Shown here: positions 25,632 through 32,856 of the stretch, piece by piece
Numbering within the stretch: the stretch's first letter is position 1
How the letters are laid out: each line of letters opens with the position of its first letter
DNA from: Thermoleophilaceae bacterium
GTDB lineage: Bacteria; Actinomycetota; Thermoleophilia; Solirubrobacterales; Thermoleophilaceae
Assembly: GCA_030448005.1 (NCBI GenBank)
Contig: JAUJNT010000008.1
Span: forward strand, 53,849 to 87,871
Reading direction: 5' to 3'
Length of the DNA stretch: 34,023 nt
Program-made: the position numbers and the translations under genes
Notes under the pieces: generated by a model
What the model was told of the DNA's origin: nothing
The model's input: only the letters and a program-made list of their open reading frames with translations
Databases searched by the model: none

Positions 25632-27037
25632 TCACCCGATGGCGAGGGCGGCCCGGTGGCGGTAGAGCTTGCTGAGGTTGTGAGTCGCGGTGATCAGTCG
25701 CCACTCCGACCGCGCGGCGGCTCTGCCGCGGCGTAAGAAGCGATCGATCCGGCGGTTGAACTTCGTGTCGGCGAAGACGGGCTCGATCATGCCCTGGCGT
25801 TTTCGATAGAGCTCGCCGCCGCGGTCGGTCTGAAGCGCGCTGCGCATGAACGCGTAGGGGCCGCCATCCCACCCTGGTCGTGGTGTCTTGCGTCCGCTCG
25901 CGTCCGGCGGGACGAGCACCTGGATCCTCGGTTGACAATCTCATGCATCTGTTCTGTGTGCCAGTAGCCGGCGTCGGCGACCACGACTTCAGGCGTCTCG
26001 GACACGCCGGCGTTCGTGAGCTCGCCGAGGGTGGCGTCGACCATCGGGCCGAGGTTGCCGAAATCGGCGGTGGAGGCATTGACCTCAGCGGCGATCACGA
26101 TCTGGCGATCGTTAACTGCGGCCTGCGCGTTGTAGCCCTGCAAATAACCCTGCGGCGCCTTCAATCTGCGCGAGTCGGGATCGGAGGTGTTGATCACCCC
26201 AGCCGGCGTATCGGGTGGGGAATAGGGCTTTGGCGGCCGGCTGCTGGGCTGCTCTCCTGCCGCGCTCCTGGCCGCCCACATTTCATCTTGGCGCTCGGCC
26301 GCGCGGCACTCGACCGCGAGCTCCTCCTCAAGCCGCCGGGCGCACTCGTGTAACCGGTCGGGCCGCGACCTAGGGATCGGACGTGCCTCCTCGGCGCGGC
26401 GCTGTTCGAGGCGCTGGCGGGCCTCGCGCAACCACGCCCGCCGGCCCTTCGAGCTGCGAAAGCCCTCTGGCAACACGTCAACGCTCGATCCCGGCCCGTA
26501 GCGCTCGTCCTCCTCGCGGTCGACAGCGTCGGCCTGCTCGAGGATCTCGCTGGCGATCTGCTCGTAGTCTGTGTTCGCGTCACGGCTTGCGTTCGCGTGC
26601 AGTTTCGTGCCGTCGATCGCGACCACCCCAAGCTCGACCAGCCCCGCCTCGGCGCACAACGACAACACCTCGCCGAAGAGGTCGGCGAGCGCCGCCTCGT
26701 GGCGCTGGCGAAAGCGCGCGAGCGTTGTGTGATCGGGCGCCTTGTTGCCCGCGACGACTCGCACCGCGACGTCCTCGACGCACGCCCGCTCGATCTTGCG
26801 CGACGAGCGCTCCCCGCGCGCGTAGGCGTAGAGAAGCAGCGCCACCATCATCCCCGGATCGTGCGCAGGCCGCCCATGCCCATCGTCGCGATAGACGCCG
26901 TAGAACGCCGAGAGGTCCAGCTCCGCGACGGCGTCGACTACAAACCACGCGAAATGGCCCGCCGGCAGCCACTCCCGCAGCGACGGCGGCAAAAAAAGCT
27001 CCTGATCACGATCACACGCGATGAAGTTCTGAGACAT
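25632..27037 (-). pseudogene. IS1182-family DDE transposase, frameshifted
   Basis: The frame from ATG 27037 carries the N-terminal DUF772-type domain (LFLPPSLREWLPAGHFAWFV, then HDPGMMVALLLYAYARGERS), the first catalytic Asp in VVAIDGTKLHANAS, and the second in VVVADAGYW. Near 25926 one base is missing (CGAGG where CGAGGG is expected). The reading then leaves the real sequence, which continues in another frame as IQVLVPPDASGRKTPRP to YRKRQGMIEPVFADTKFNRR and ends at 25632. The third catalytic residue, the Glu in GMIEPVFADTK, lies beyond the shift, so the normal product lacks the full active site. The repaired protein would be about 468 residues, normal for the family. Confidence 0.85.
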
Positions 27038-27069
27038 ACCGGAATCGTCCCGACCACCCCGGACAGCCC

Positions 27070-27088
27070 CGGTTTACGCAACAGCCAC
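27070..27088 (-). repeat. Right terminal inverted repeat of the insertion sequence
   Basis: Read on the minus strand it is GTGGCTGTTGCGTAAACCG, mismatching the left end at two positions. It lies 32 bases upstream of the transposase start. Confidence 0.8.
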
Positions 27089-27111
27089 TGGCCGAAGCGG
27101 TCGCGCCAGCT

Positions 27112-27737
27112 TCATTCATGAGGCGGTGGTCGCACTCGTGGGGCAGGCCAGCGTCGAAGCAGTAGACGCCCGCGCGCAGCGGTGCGAGCCCCTAGCCGCA
27201 CCGTACGCAGCTGCGGGTTTGGACGGCCGGGTCCTTTCTGCGGAGGCCACGGCTCATCGTCCCTGTATAGCTCGAGGCGTGCCCCCCAGCGCTCGACCTC
27301 CTTGTCTGGAAGATCCCCGACCTCGAAGGCATTCGCCTCCTCATCGCGCTCTCCAGCTGGCGCCAACGGCTGGCCGGAAGTTCGTAGATATGGGCGTTCT
27401 CGCGGGCTTCGCTTGAGCGCCCGCCCTTCGCTGCCCGCGCGCGCTGCTCGAAGTCGTCCGCACGGCGGCGCACCTGATTGATCGTCATCGAACGCAGGCG
27501 TTCAAGTAGGTCCTCATCAGCGGGTCGCCCGGCGAGGCCGTCCCGAATGCCGTCCACGGTACCCAGCACATACGGCGCGACGTAGAGAGCGACAAAGCCC
27601 AGCACCAACAGAGCCGCGATCACAGCCAGGAGGGCGGTTAACCAGGGTGGGAAGCCGAGAAAACCGACGACCCACCATGCCACGAGCACGCTGCCTGTGA
27701 CCGTCGCGAGAGCCGCTGCCCACCACCGCCAGTGCAT
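27112..27737 (-). pseudogene. Small two-helix membrane protein gene with a frameshift
   Basis: From ATG 27737 the protein begins MHWRWWAAALATV. It has two hydrophobic segments (about residues 5-24 and 28-55), then a charged helical stretch EDLLERLRSMTINQVRRRAD. Near 27345-27355 the natural sequence moves to the other frame (RDEEANAFEVGDLPDKEVER, then WGARLELYRDDEPWPPQ). The original frame continues as Arg/Ser-rich sequence rich in AGG codons to 27192. I infer a one-base lesion or sequencing error. TAGGAT lies seven bases before the ATG (27745-27750), so the promoter looks intact. The family is not recognised. Confidence 0.45.
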
Positions 27738-28211
27738 TCGGTCCATCCTAAGGAGCCGCAGCTCGCGGCGGCGGAGAAGGCCACCATCCAATGTCCATTT
27801 ACCGGCGAGGCGGCGCTGCCACACAAGCGACCAGGGCTCGAAGCCCGCACGCCAGCGGGGCGTCGGCTGCCCTTTGCGCAACGAGACGCAACTGCGGGTC
27901 AGGCGCGCGATGGCTTCCGGCGCCGACCGATCGCCGTGCGTCCGCTACGCCACGCCACTCGTTTGGCCACATTCCAGCTGCGAGCGCGATCGCTTGGTGG
28001 CCGAAGGAGTCGTCTGCCTGATCGCCGCCGGCATGATCGCTCTGCGCCGAGAGCAATCACGCGTCCGGTCCCCCAGCGGAAGACTGCCGGGACGATCGCG
28101 ATGAGGGCACGGCGCCTCAACGAGGAGAGAGCGCTCGTTGCCGCGGCGGCGTTGGTCTGGTTGCATTTCGCAACATGAGGCTGGCGAGACTGCTGGTTTT
28201 GTTCGTCTACG
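27738..28211. other. Gap without a recognisable gene
   Basis: About 470 bases between the divergent small membrane-protein genes. Open frames on both strands are Arg/Ala-rich and overlap one another, with no start signal or family motif. The short frame 28216-28347 ends naturally (GEIVRANGRRVAEHLLSITE, then a stop at 28345-28347) and could be the tail of a lost gene, but a stop at 28213-28215 precedes it. Confidence 0.3.
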
Positions 28212-28844
28212 GTGAGTCGCGCCCGGCCTGCCCGGGAGCGGGTGGCGCGTTCGTCCTGCACGCGCGCGCGGCGAGGGGGAGATCGTGCGCGCGAACGGCC
28301 GCCGGGTCGCCGAGCATCTGCTATCGATCACCGAGTCGGTCAACTGATCGCCGTCCTGACTGGCGAGGTCCCCCGGCTCGGCGACCGGCTGCACTTCACG
28401 GCGACGGTGGCACGGCGGCAGGTCCTCTTGCTGGCGGGCAACGTCGTCTGCGCGTCCGCGCTCGCGTACGGGCTGGGCTGGGAGGTCGGCGGTGGCGCCC
28501 CGGTTGCGGTCGCGCTGGCGTCGGTCGCGTTCGTCGCCTACGTCGTCTGGTACGCGCGGCTGGTCTGGTGGTTCGAGGGCGAGCTGTGGTCGGCCTACCT
28601 GCTCGACCTTCCACGCCGGCGGCGGGCGATTCCCGGGCCTGCACCCGGCACATGGGCGACGGACGTCGTCCGCGCCGACGGCCGGTATGCCGTGCTGCTG
28701 CTGCACTTCGGCACCGACAGGAGGCGGGTTCCGCCACGCGCCGATGACGTGCCGCCCGAGGGGTGGGGGCATTATCCGCTGCTTCCGCTGCGCGGGACGC
28801 GCACCGTCGTCGCGCTGGAATGGGCCGAGGAGTGCCGGCCATGA
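28212..28844 (+). CDS. Hypothetical membrane protein with two helices
   Basis: Up to 210 residues. Residues 71-89 (VLLLAGNVVCASALAYGLG) and 97-119 (APVAVALASVAFVAYVVWYA) are membrane segments. The soluble C-terminus (YAVLLLHFGTDRRRVPPRAD, then GWGHYPLLPLRGTRTVVALE) reads as real coding sequence. The first 40 residues are Arg-rich and probably not coding; GTG 28407 is the first later conventional start I can find, though it would trim residues that look genuine, so the true start is uncertain or has been lost. Unknown family. Confidence 0.5.
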   Translation: MSRARPARERVARSSCTRARRGGDRARERPPGRRASAIDHRVGQLIAVLTGEVPRLGDRLHFTATVARRQVLLLAGNVVCASALAYGLGWEVGGGAPVAVALASVAFVAYVVWYARLVWWFEGELWSAYLLDLPRRRRAIPGPAPGTWATDVVRADGRYAVLLLHFGTDRRRVPPRADDVPPEGWGHYPLLPLRGTRTVVALEWAEECRP

Positions 28845-28883
28845 CCATGGCAAACGCCTTCTCTGACTCTGCGGCGTACTCCT

Positions 28884-28991
28884 GTGGTCAACGCCGCTGT
28901 CTTCATAGCTGGGATGGCCGCCGGTGTTGCGGTAACGCGCCGACGCGCAACCTTCCGCCGTGCCCCGCCGCACCAGCGGGGCATCAGCTAA
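28884..28991 (+). CDS. Possible 35-residue membrane peptide
   Basis: A short frame from GTG 28884 to TAA 28989-28991 encodes VNAAVFIAGMAAGVAVTRRR followed by a basic tail. This is one hydrophobic helix with positive residues on the C-terminal side. It converges on the PH-like gene, with one base between stops. No ribosome binding site is obvious. Composition alone suggests it, so confidence is low. Confidence 0.25.
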   Translation: MVNAAVFIAGMAAGVAVTRRRATFRRAPPHQRGIS

Positions 28992-28992
28992 A

Positions 28993-29460
28993 TCACTCCT
29001 CGACCACCGGCCAGCCTTGCCGTCGAAGTGCCTCGGCAAACGCCGCCGCGTCGAACCGGCCAAGCGGGTGACGGGCCTGGATCTTCCAGCCCCTTCGGCG
29101 CACGGCAACCCATCCACCGGTCCGCCCGCCGCTAACGGTGATGAGCTCGACATCGGCGCGCTCGATCGAGAAGCCCCGCGTGGGGCCGGGCCCGAGTACT
29201 GAGAAAGTGATGGTCTCGGGAGTGATCTCGCAGCGCAGCCCGCGGTTGCGCACCAGCAGGGAAACTGTGCCGAGGCCCATCGCCAGAAAGAAAGCACCTA
29301 TGAACAGTCCCTCTCCAGTCACGAAGCTGTAGAGGGCCAGGCCAAGCGTGGCTACAGCGATTGCTGCCAGCAGCGCGAGCGTCTGCCAGGTGTCGGTCCC
29401 GGTGAATACGGCCGGATCGACGCCCGGTGGGTCCGGGTCCGGTGAACGGACCCCGTTCAT
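28993..29460 (-). CDS. Small membrane protein with a PH-like C-terminal domain
   Basis: 155 residues from ATG 29460. The longer open frame adds only Arg/Ser-rich sequence. Residues 26-45 (QTLALLAAIAVATLGLALYS) and 52-70 are two membrane helices. The rest (CEITPETITFSVLGPGPTRG, then ADVELITVSGGRTGGWVAVR) has the alternating strand pattern and closing helix (FDAAAFAEALRRQGW) of bacterial PH domains that follow paired helices. Function unknown; assignment is by pattern, not by a specific motif. A strong inverted repeat lies 20-47 bases upstream. Confidence 0.6.
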   Translation of the reverse strand: MNGVRSPDPDPPGVDPAVFTGTDTWQTLALLAAIAVATLGLALYSFVTGEGLFIGAFFLAMGLGTVSLLVRNRGLRCEITPETITFSVLGPGPTRGFSIERADVELITVSGGRTGGWVAVRRRGWKIQARHPLGRFDAAAFAEALRRQGWPVVEE

Positions 29461-29480
29461 CGATGCACCCGCTGCATGGT

Positions 29481-29507
29481 CGTCCCCGTCCGTTCTAGGC
29501 GGGGACG
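29481..29507. promoter_or_regulatory. Inverted repeat CGTCCCCG-N11-CGGGGACG upstream of the PH-like gene
   Basis: Perfect 8-base arms (29481-29488 and 29500-29507) about 20 bases before the ATG at 29460. It could be an operator or the end of a transcript from upstream; no U-run accompanies it on either strand. The loop contains CTAGAAC on the minus strand, a poor -10 candidate. Confidence 0.4.
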
Positions 29508-29656
29508 CCCGCACGCAGCAGGTGCTCTCCACCCTCGGGGGTCGGAGCGATGCGCCATTGACGTGTTTACCGCACTGGCGGGGGCCGCTTTGTGTTGTGG
29601 CGCCGAGAGTACGCCTGCTCGAGCCCAACGCGCCACCCTCAAGTCGCCCTGAGGGA

Positions 29657-29995
29657 TCACGGCTCCTCGATCGCGCGCTCAAGCCACGCCTCCTGGCTAC
29701 CCGCCCTCATCCAGATATGAAGGCCGCCCATCGTGAGGCTGAGGTGCTGCAACTTGTTCCTCCAGTAGGCACCATCAAATACGAATGGGTCCAAGATGAG
29801 CGCCACGTCGGTTCCGATTCGCAGCCTCAGTGTGTCCGAAGCGCGGCCCGCGATCGCGTTGAACTCCTCGACGATCTGCGTTACCTCGCTGGACTGGGCT
29901 TCTGGCTCAGGGCCGGGTCTGAGAATGCCTGAACAGCTCAGGAGCAGGCTGCGTGGTTCCACGGTCTGCACACCAGCTCCCACCTGCTCGCCCAT
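29657..29995 (-). CDS. Hypothetical protein (112 residues)
   Basis: Starts at ATG 29995 within TGATG, the stop-start overlap with a short upstream frame. Its sequence reads naturally, with an acidic/polar middle (SSEVTQIVEEFNAIAGRAS), a beta-rich part (TLRLRIGTDVALILDPFVFD) and a helical end (MRAGSQEAWLERAIEEP). No signal peptide, helix pair or known motif. Upstream, MGDTVPEQPDDLEVLD from ATG 30077 and, in the next frame, RYLQEMLAKLAD ending at that TGA look like one short gene split by a one-base shift near 30030. Confidence 0.5.
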   Translation of the reverse strand: MGEQVGAGVQTVEPRSLLLSCSGILRPGPEPEAQSSEVTQIVEEFNAIAGRASDTLRLRIGTDVALILDPFVFDGAYWRNKLQHLSLTMGGLHIWMRAGSQEAWLERAIEEP

Positions 29996-30606
29996 CAGTC
30001 CGCTAGCTTGGCGAGCATCTCTTGGAGGTATCGAGAACCTCGAGGTCGTCGGGCTGTTCGGGAACGGTGTCGCCCATAGCTCAGTATCTCGCGAGCTGGC
30101 CCGTCCCAGCGACCTGGGATCGCTGGGCGACCTGCCGCCCGGCTCTCGGGAGATCATGTAGCCCGGTGTCGTCGGGCGTTCACGGCTATCGCCGGCGGGC
30201 CCACGGTGACGCCCCCGGCCGACATCCGGATGCGCCCGCGCGCCTGCCGAATAACGGCGGCGGTAGCTGCGGCTACAGCGGCGGCGAGACGGAGCGAGGC
30301 TGTACGGTCGCGCCCTCACCAGGCGCCGCCGTCGCACTTCGGAACCCAAGCGTTTATCCGCGGCAAGTAACCAAAGCTTGCATCCCCGGTGCCTTGAGGC
30401 GCCGTCTATGCCTTCATCAGAACCTGGAGAGCCTCGGTCCTGCCTTCAGCGCGGTCTTTGCCTTCATCAGTACCTGGTCGAGACGACAACCTACCCGGCG
30501 CCGGCGCCGGCCCGCCGCTACGAGCCCTGACCGAAGACGCCGCTCAGCGGCATCCGTATGGACCGTAGCTTGCTTGACCGGTGGGTCGCGGAGGTCCCGG
30601 CAGGGC
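29996..30606. other. Gap with short relic frames and a duplicated 24-mer
   Basis: Apart from the split small frame at 30003-30077, I find no gene here. The open frames are Arg/Pro-rich shadows. A degenerate 24-base direct repeat at 30404-30427 and 30454-30477 is the only structure seen. Confidence 0.4.
30404..30477. repeat. Pair of 24-base direct repeats (22/24 match)
   Basis: The unit containing TGCCTTCATCAG and ending ACCTGG occurs at 30404-30427 and 30454-30477, 50 bases apart, with the shared octamer TGCCTTCA once more at about 30441. Both units translate to AVxAFIxTW but in different frames, so they look like a duplicated coding fragment rather than a functional array. Too few units and too short a spacer for CRISPR. 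Confidence 0.55.
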
Positions 30607-30908
30607 CTACGTGCCGTTGCTCAGGCACACGTCGGCGACGTTCTTGAAGCCGTGCGAGAGCGCATCGGCGAGCGGGCGACGGTGGTTGTAGTCGCTGTGG
30701 GCAAACGTCCGCTCGAGCCCCGACGATCCGCTGCGCCCCGCGGCGGGCGATGGCGCATCGCCGGCGCCGCGAGCGCGATGCTCAGGCCGGCGCCCCACCA
30801 AGAGTTCGTACGAGGGACATCTGTGCCTTTCGGGTGATCGGCGGTTGGCGGCGCCGATGCTTTGGAGACGTGCGGCAGCGTGGGCGGCCCGACGCGGGTT
30901 GCACCCAT
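30607..30908 (-). pseudogene. N-terminal relic of a glycerophosphodiester phosphodiesterase/PI-PLC-like gene
   Basis: An ATG at 30908 lies two bases after the stop of the preceding operon gene. The frame reads a signal-like helix (SWWGAGLSIALAAPA). It then needs a frameshift to enter LERTFAHSDYNHRRPLADAL followed by SHGFKNVADVCLSNG and a stop at 30607. That segment matches the first conserved block of secreted GDPD/PI-PLC-like enzymes (AHNDYxHxRPLxDALxHGF, VEADxxLVxG), with the metal-binding Glu of VEAD deleted. The remaining three quarters of the enzyme are absent. It is therefore a truncated, frameshifted remnant, probably once the fourth gene of the operon. Confidence 0.65.
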
Positions 30909-30910
30909 CG

Positions 30911-32167
30911 CTACGCACCGTCGCGGGCGCGCCGCAGCTCGCCTCGGCCGACGCGCTGCGCGAGGTCGGGCGCGAAGACGCCGAAGCCGGTCCGCGCCCA
31001 CAGCGAGTCGGTCTCGAACCACGGGCGGCCGTCGTCGAGCAGCGCGTCGGGCGGCCGGTTGGCACGCAGGGCGGCGCGGCACGTGGCGCAGGCCGGCACG
31101 GTGAGGCCCCCCGGCCAGTCGACGGGCAGCGTCGATCCCGGGTGGCGCGGATCAAAGAAGCACAGCGGTGCGGTGCGGGGCGCGGGGCGGCTGGCCTCGA
31201 GCGCCTCGGCGGCGGCGAGCGCGCGGCTGCCGTCCTCGACGAGCACGAGCGCACCGACGAGGTCGACCATGCGCGGCTCGGACGCCAGGACGCGGCGCGC
31301 GGCCGCGTAGGCGGCCAGCGCGTGCTGCTGGCGCTCCTGGGCGGTATCGCTCGCGGGCGTGCCGGTCCGGTCGATCCGGTCGGCGAAGGCGATCAGGCGC
31401 TCCTCGATCTGCTCGCGCAGCTCTCCGGCCTGGGCGCTGTGGGCGTGCTGAAAGACGCGCGCGGGGATCAGCGGCTCGTCGGCGGGGGCCGGGCGGGCGT
31501 GGCGGCGCCGGCGCCGATGCACGAGCGCGCCGCCGGCGCCGGCGCCGAGCGCTGTCAGCACGGCGACCGGCAGCAGCCACCCGACGCCGCCATCCTGCTC
31601 CTCGCCGTCGGCCGCGGCGGGCGGTGGCGGGGCTAGCGACTCTTCGCGCTGCCTGCGCAGGCGCGCCTCCGTGCGCGCGTAGCGGGCGGCGAGATCAGGG
31701 GCGCGCAGTGCCTCGACGAAGCGCCGGACCTTGGCGATCTGCGGCTCGTCGTAGACGCCGGACTCGAAGTTGCCGACTGTGCTCGCCTGGTTGAGGTCAG
31801 GGTGCTCGTCGTCGACGCCGAACGCCCTGTGGCTGAGCAGGCGCCCGGAGACCGTGACGTAGACGCCGTCCCGACCCAGGCGCCCGTGGACCACGCCGAG
31901 GAAGCGGCCCGCGTCGCCGCCGTAGCGATCCCCGGCCGTGATCGGCACGAGCACGACCCAGACGGGATACGGCGCCGCCTCGATCGCCCGCAGCACCGCG
32001 CGCCGCTGCGCGGCGGGGACCGCCTCCGCCAAGGACGGATCGACGACGAGCGGGGAGCGGCGCAGCTGGGCCGCGATGTCCTTGGGCAGGGTGGCCGCGG
32101 CGGCGGGGAGCGCGCCGGCGAGCAGCGCGGCGAGCGCGACGGCCACTCCGATCAGGCGGCAGATCAA
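30911..32167 (-). CDS. Membrane-anchored protein with extracytoplasmic TPM-like domain and C-FFDPRH/CxxC C-terminal domain (paralog C)
   Basis: 418 residues. A signal peptide occupies 1-24 (ALAALLAGALPAAAA). An extracytoplasmic domain spans about 25-180 (SPLVVDPSLAEAV, then VWVVLVPI, then GRLGRDGVYVTVSG), a membrane helix 196-217, a basic stop-transfer RRRRRR, and a cytoplasmic part 222-418. The latter ends with Cys 336-FFDPRH, PACATC (Cys 360, 363) and FETDSLWARTGFG, which could bind zinc through three Cys and His 342. The outer domain resembles TPM domains in layout, by inference only. Its start overlaps the stop of the middle paralog by four bases (ATGA), so the three genes form one operon. 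Function unknown. Confidence 0.8.
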   Translation of the reverse strand: MICRLIGVAVALAALLAGALPAAAATLPKDIAAQLRRSPLVVDPSLAEAVPAAQRRAVLRAIEAAPYPVWVVLVPITAGDRYGGDAGRFLGVVHGRLGRDGVYVTVSGRLLSHRAFGVDDEHPDLNQASTVGNFESGVYDEPQIAKVRRFVEALRAPDLAARYARTEARLRRQREESLAPPPPAAADGEEQDGGVGWLLPVAVLTALGAGAGGALVHRRRRRHARPAPADEPLIPARVFQHAHSAQAGELREQIEERLIAFADRIDRTGTPASDTAQERQQHALAAYAAARRVLASEPRMVDLVGALVLVEDGSRALAAAEALEASRPAPRTAPLCFFDPRHPGSTLPVDWPGGLTVPACATCRAALRANRPPDALLDDGRPWFETDSLWARTGFGVFAPDLAQRVGRGELRRARDGA

Positions 32168-32856
32168 CGCTTGCCCCTGCGTCGGCGCCGAGGGGGGGCG
32201 GTACGGGGTGGGCGGGCAGCCACGTGTCGCGCGCGCAGGCGCGCCAAGCCACCGGCGAACAGGCCGAGGATGCCACCGGCGATGGCCGCATCCAGGGCAA
32301 CATCCGCGGTAGACTCGCCGTATCGACGGGTGCGCCAGTTCTCGTACGGCTCCAGCGGGCTCAGGTACGGCTCGTCGGTCGTCCGCCCGCGCGGGGCCGC
32401 CGCGACCTCGGCGACGAGATCCCGTACGCGTTTGACCGCCCCTGCGGCCGTGCGGGCCTCGCTACTACTGGGAAACGCCAGGCTGTTCGACACGCGGATC
32501 TCGCGCGGGATCGCCCACGTGCCCGCCGAGAAGTAGCCGTGCTGGTCGATGACGAGATAGACCCCCGGGCGTCCCAGGCGCTGGTGCAGCGAGGCCACGA
32601 TCCGGTTGCCGTCGCCGCCGGACTCGTCGTCCTCGAACTCCGGCACGAGCGCGACGTGGAAGTCGACGGGGCTGCGCCGCAGCGCCCGCACGAGACGGAC
32701 CTCCTCGGCGCTGCTGAAGAACCACAGCAGGTCCGCGTCGATCGCGAGCGGTCGCTCGCGCAGCTGCTGGGCGAGGTCGTCGAGGCGGTCGGCGGCGCCG
32801 GCCGGCGACGCGTGGACGAGCAGCGCCAGCCCCACAGCGATCACCAGCGCCCTCAT
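32164..32856 (-). CDS. Secreted/anchored paralog with the shared extracytoplasmic domain only (paralog B)
   Basis: 230 residues. Signal peptide 1-21 (LALLVHASPAGAA) and an outer domain (RERPLAIDADLLWFFSSAEE, then VDFHVALVPEF, then HQRLGRPGVYLVIDQHGYFS) align in order with the other two proteins. A membrane helix near 185-205 precedes a short Arg-rich tail (PPRRRRRGKR). It lacks the cytoplasmic Cys domain entirely. Both ends overlap its neighbours by four bases. It may form a complex with the two longer paralogs; that is inference from the operon. Confidence 0.78.
   Translation of the reverse strand: MRALVIAVGLALLVHASPAGAADRLDDLAQQLRERPLAIDADLLWFFSSAEEVRLVRALRRSPVDFHVALVPEFEDDESGGDGNRIVASLHQRLGRPGVYLVIDQHGYFSAGTWAIPREIRVSNSLAFPSSSEARTAAGAVKRVRDLVAEVAAAPRGRTTDEPYLSPLEPYENWRTRRYGESTADVALDAAIAGGILGLFAGGLARLRARHVAARPPRTAPPRRRRRGKR

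Larger units (their letters stand above)
25531..27088 (-). mobile_element. IS1182-like insertion sequence (about 1.56 kb)
   Basis: One transposase gene on the minus strand is bounded by imperfect terminal inverted repeats of 19 bases, 17 of which match (25531-25549 and 27070-27088). Direct repeats TGGC lie immediately outside (25527-25530 and 27089-27092) and could be the target duplication, though four bases can match by chance. Length and transposase type fit IS1182/IS5-related elements. Because the transposase is frameshifted, the copy probably cannot move by itself. Confidence 0.82.

Noticed and set aside
27945-29297. 450-codon minus-strand open frame
   Set aside because: It crosses two better supported genes and consists of Arg/Pro-rich sequence without motifs.
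29461-29682. N-terminal extension of the PH-like gene to 29682
   Set aside because: The added 74 residues are Arg/Ser-rich and cross the 29481-29507 dyad; ATG 29460 precedes the first natural sequence.
30404-30477. CRISPR array
   Set aside because: Only two imperfect 24-base units with a 26-base gap, no third unit at the same spacing and no cas genes.
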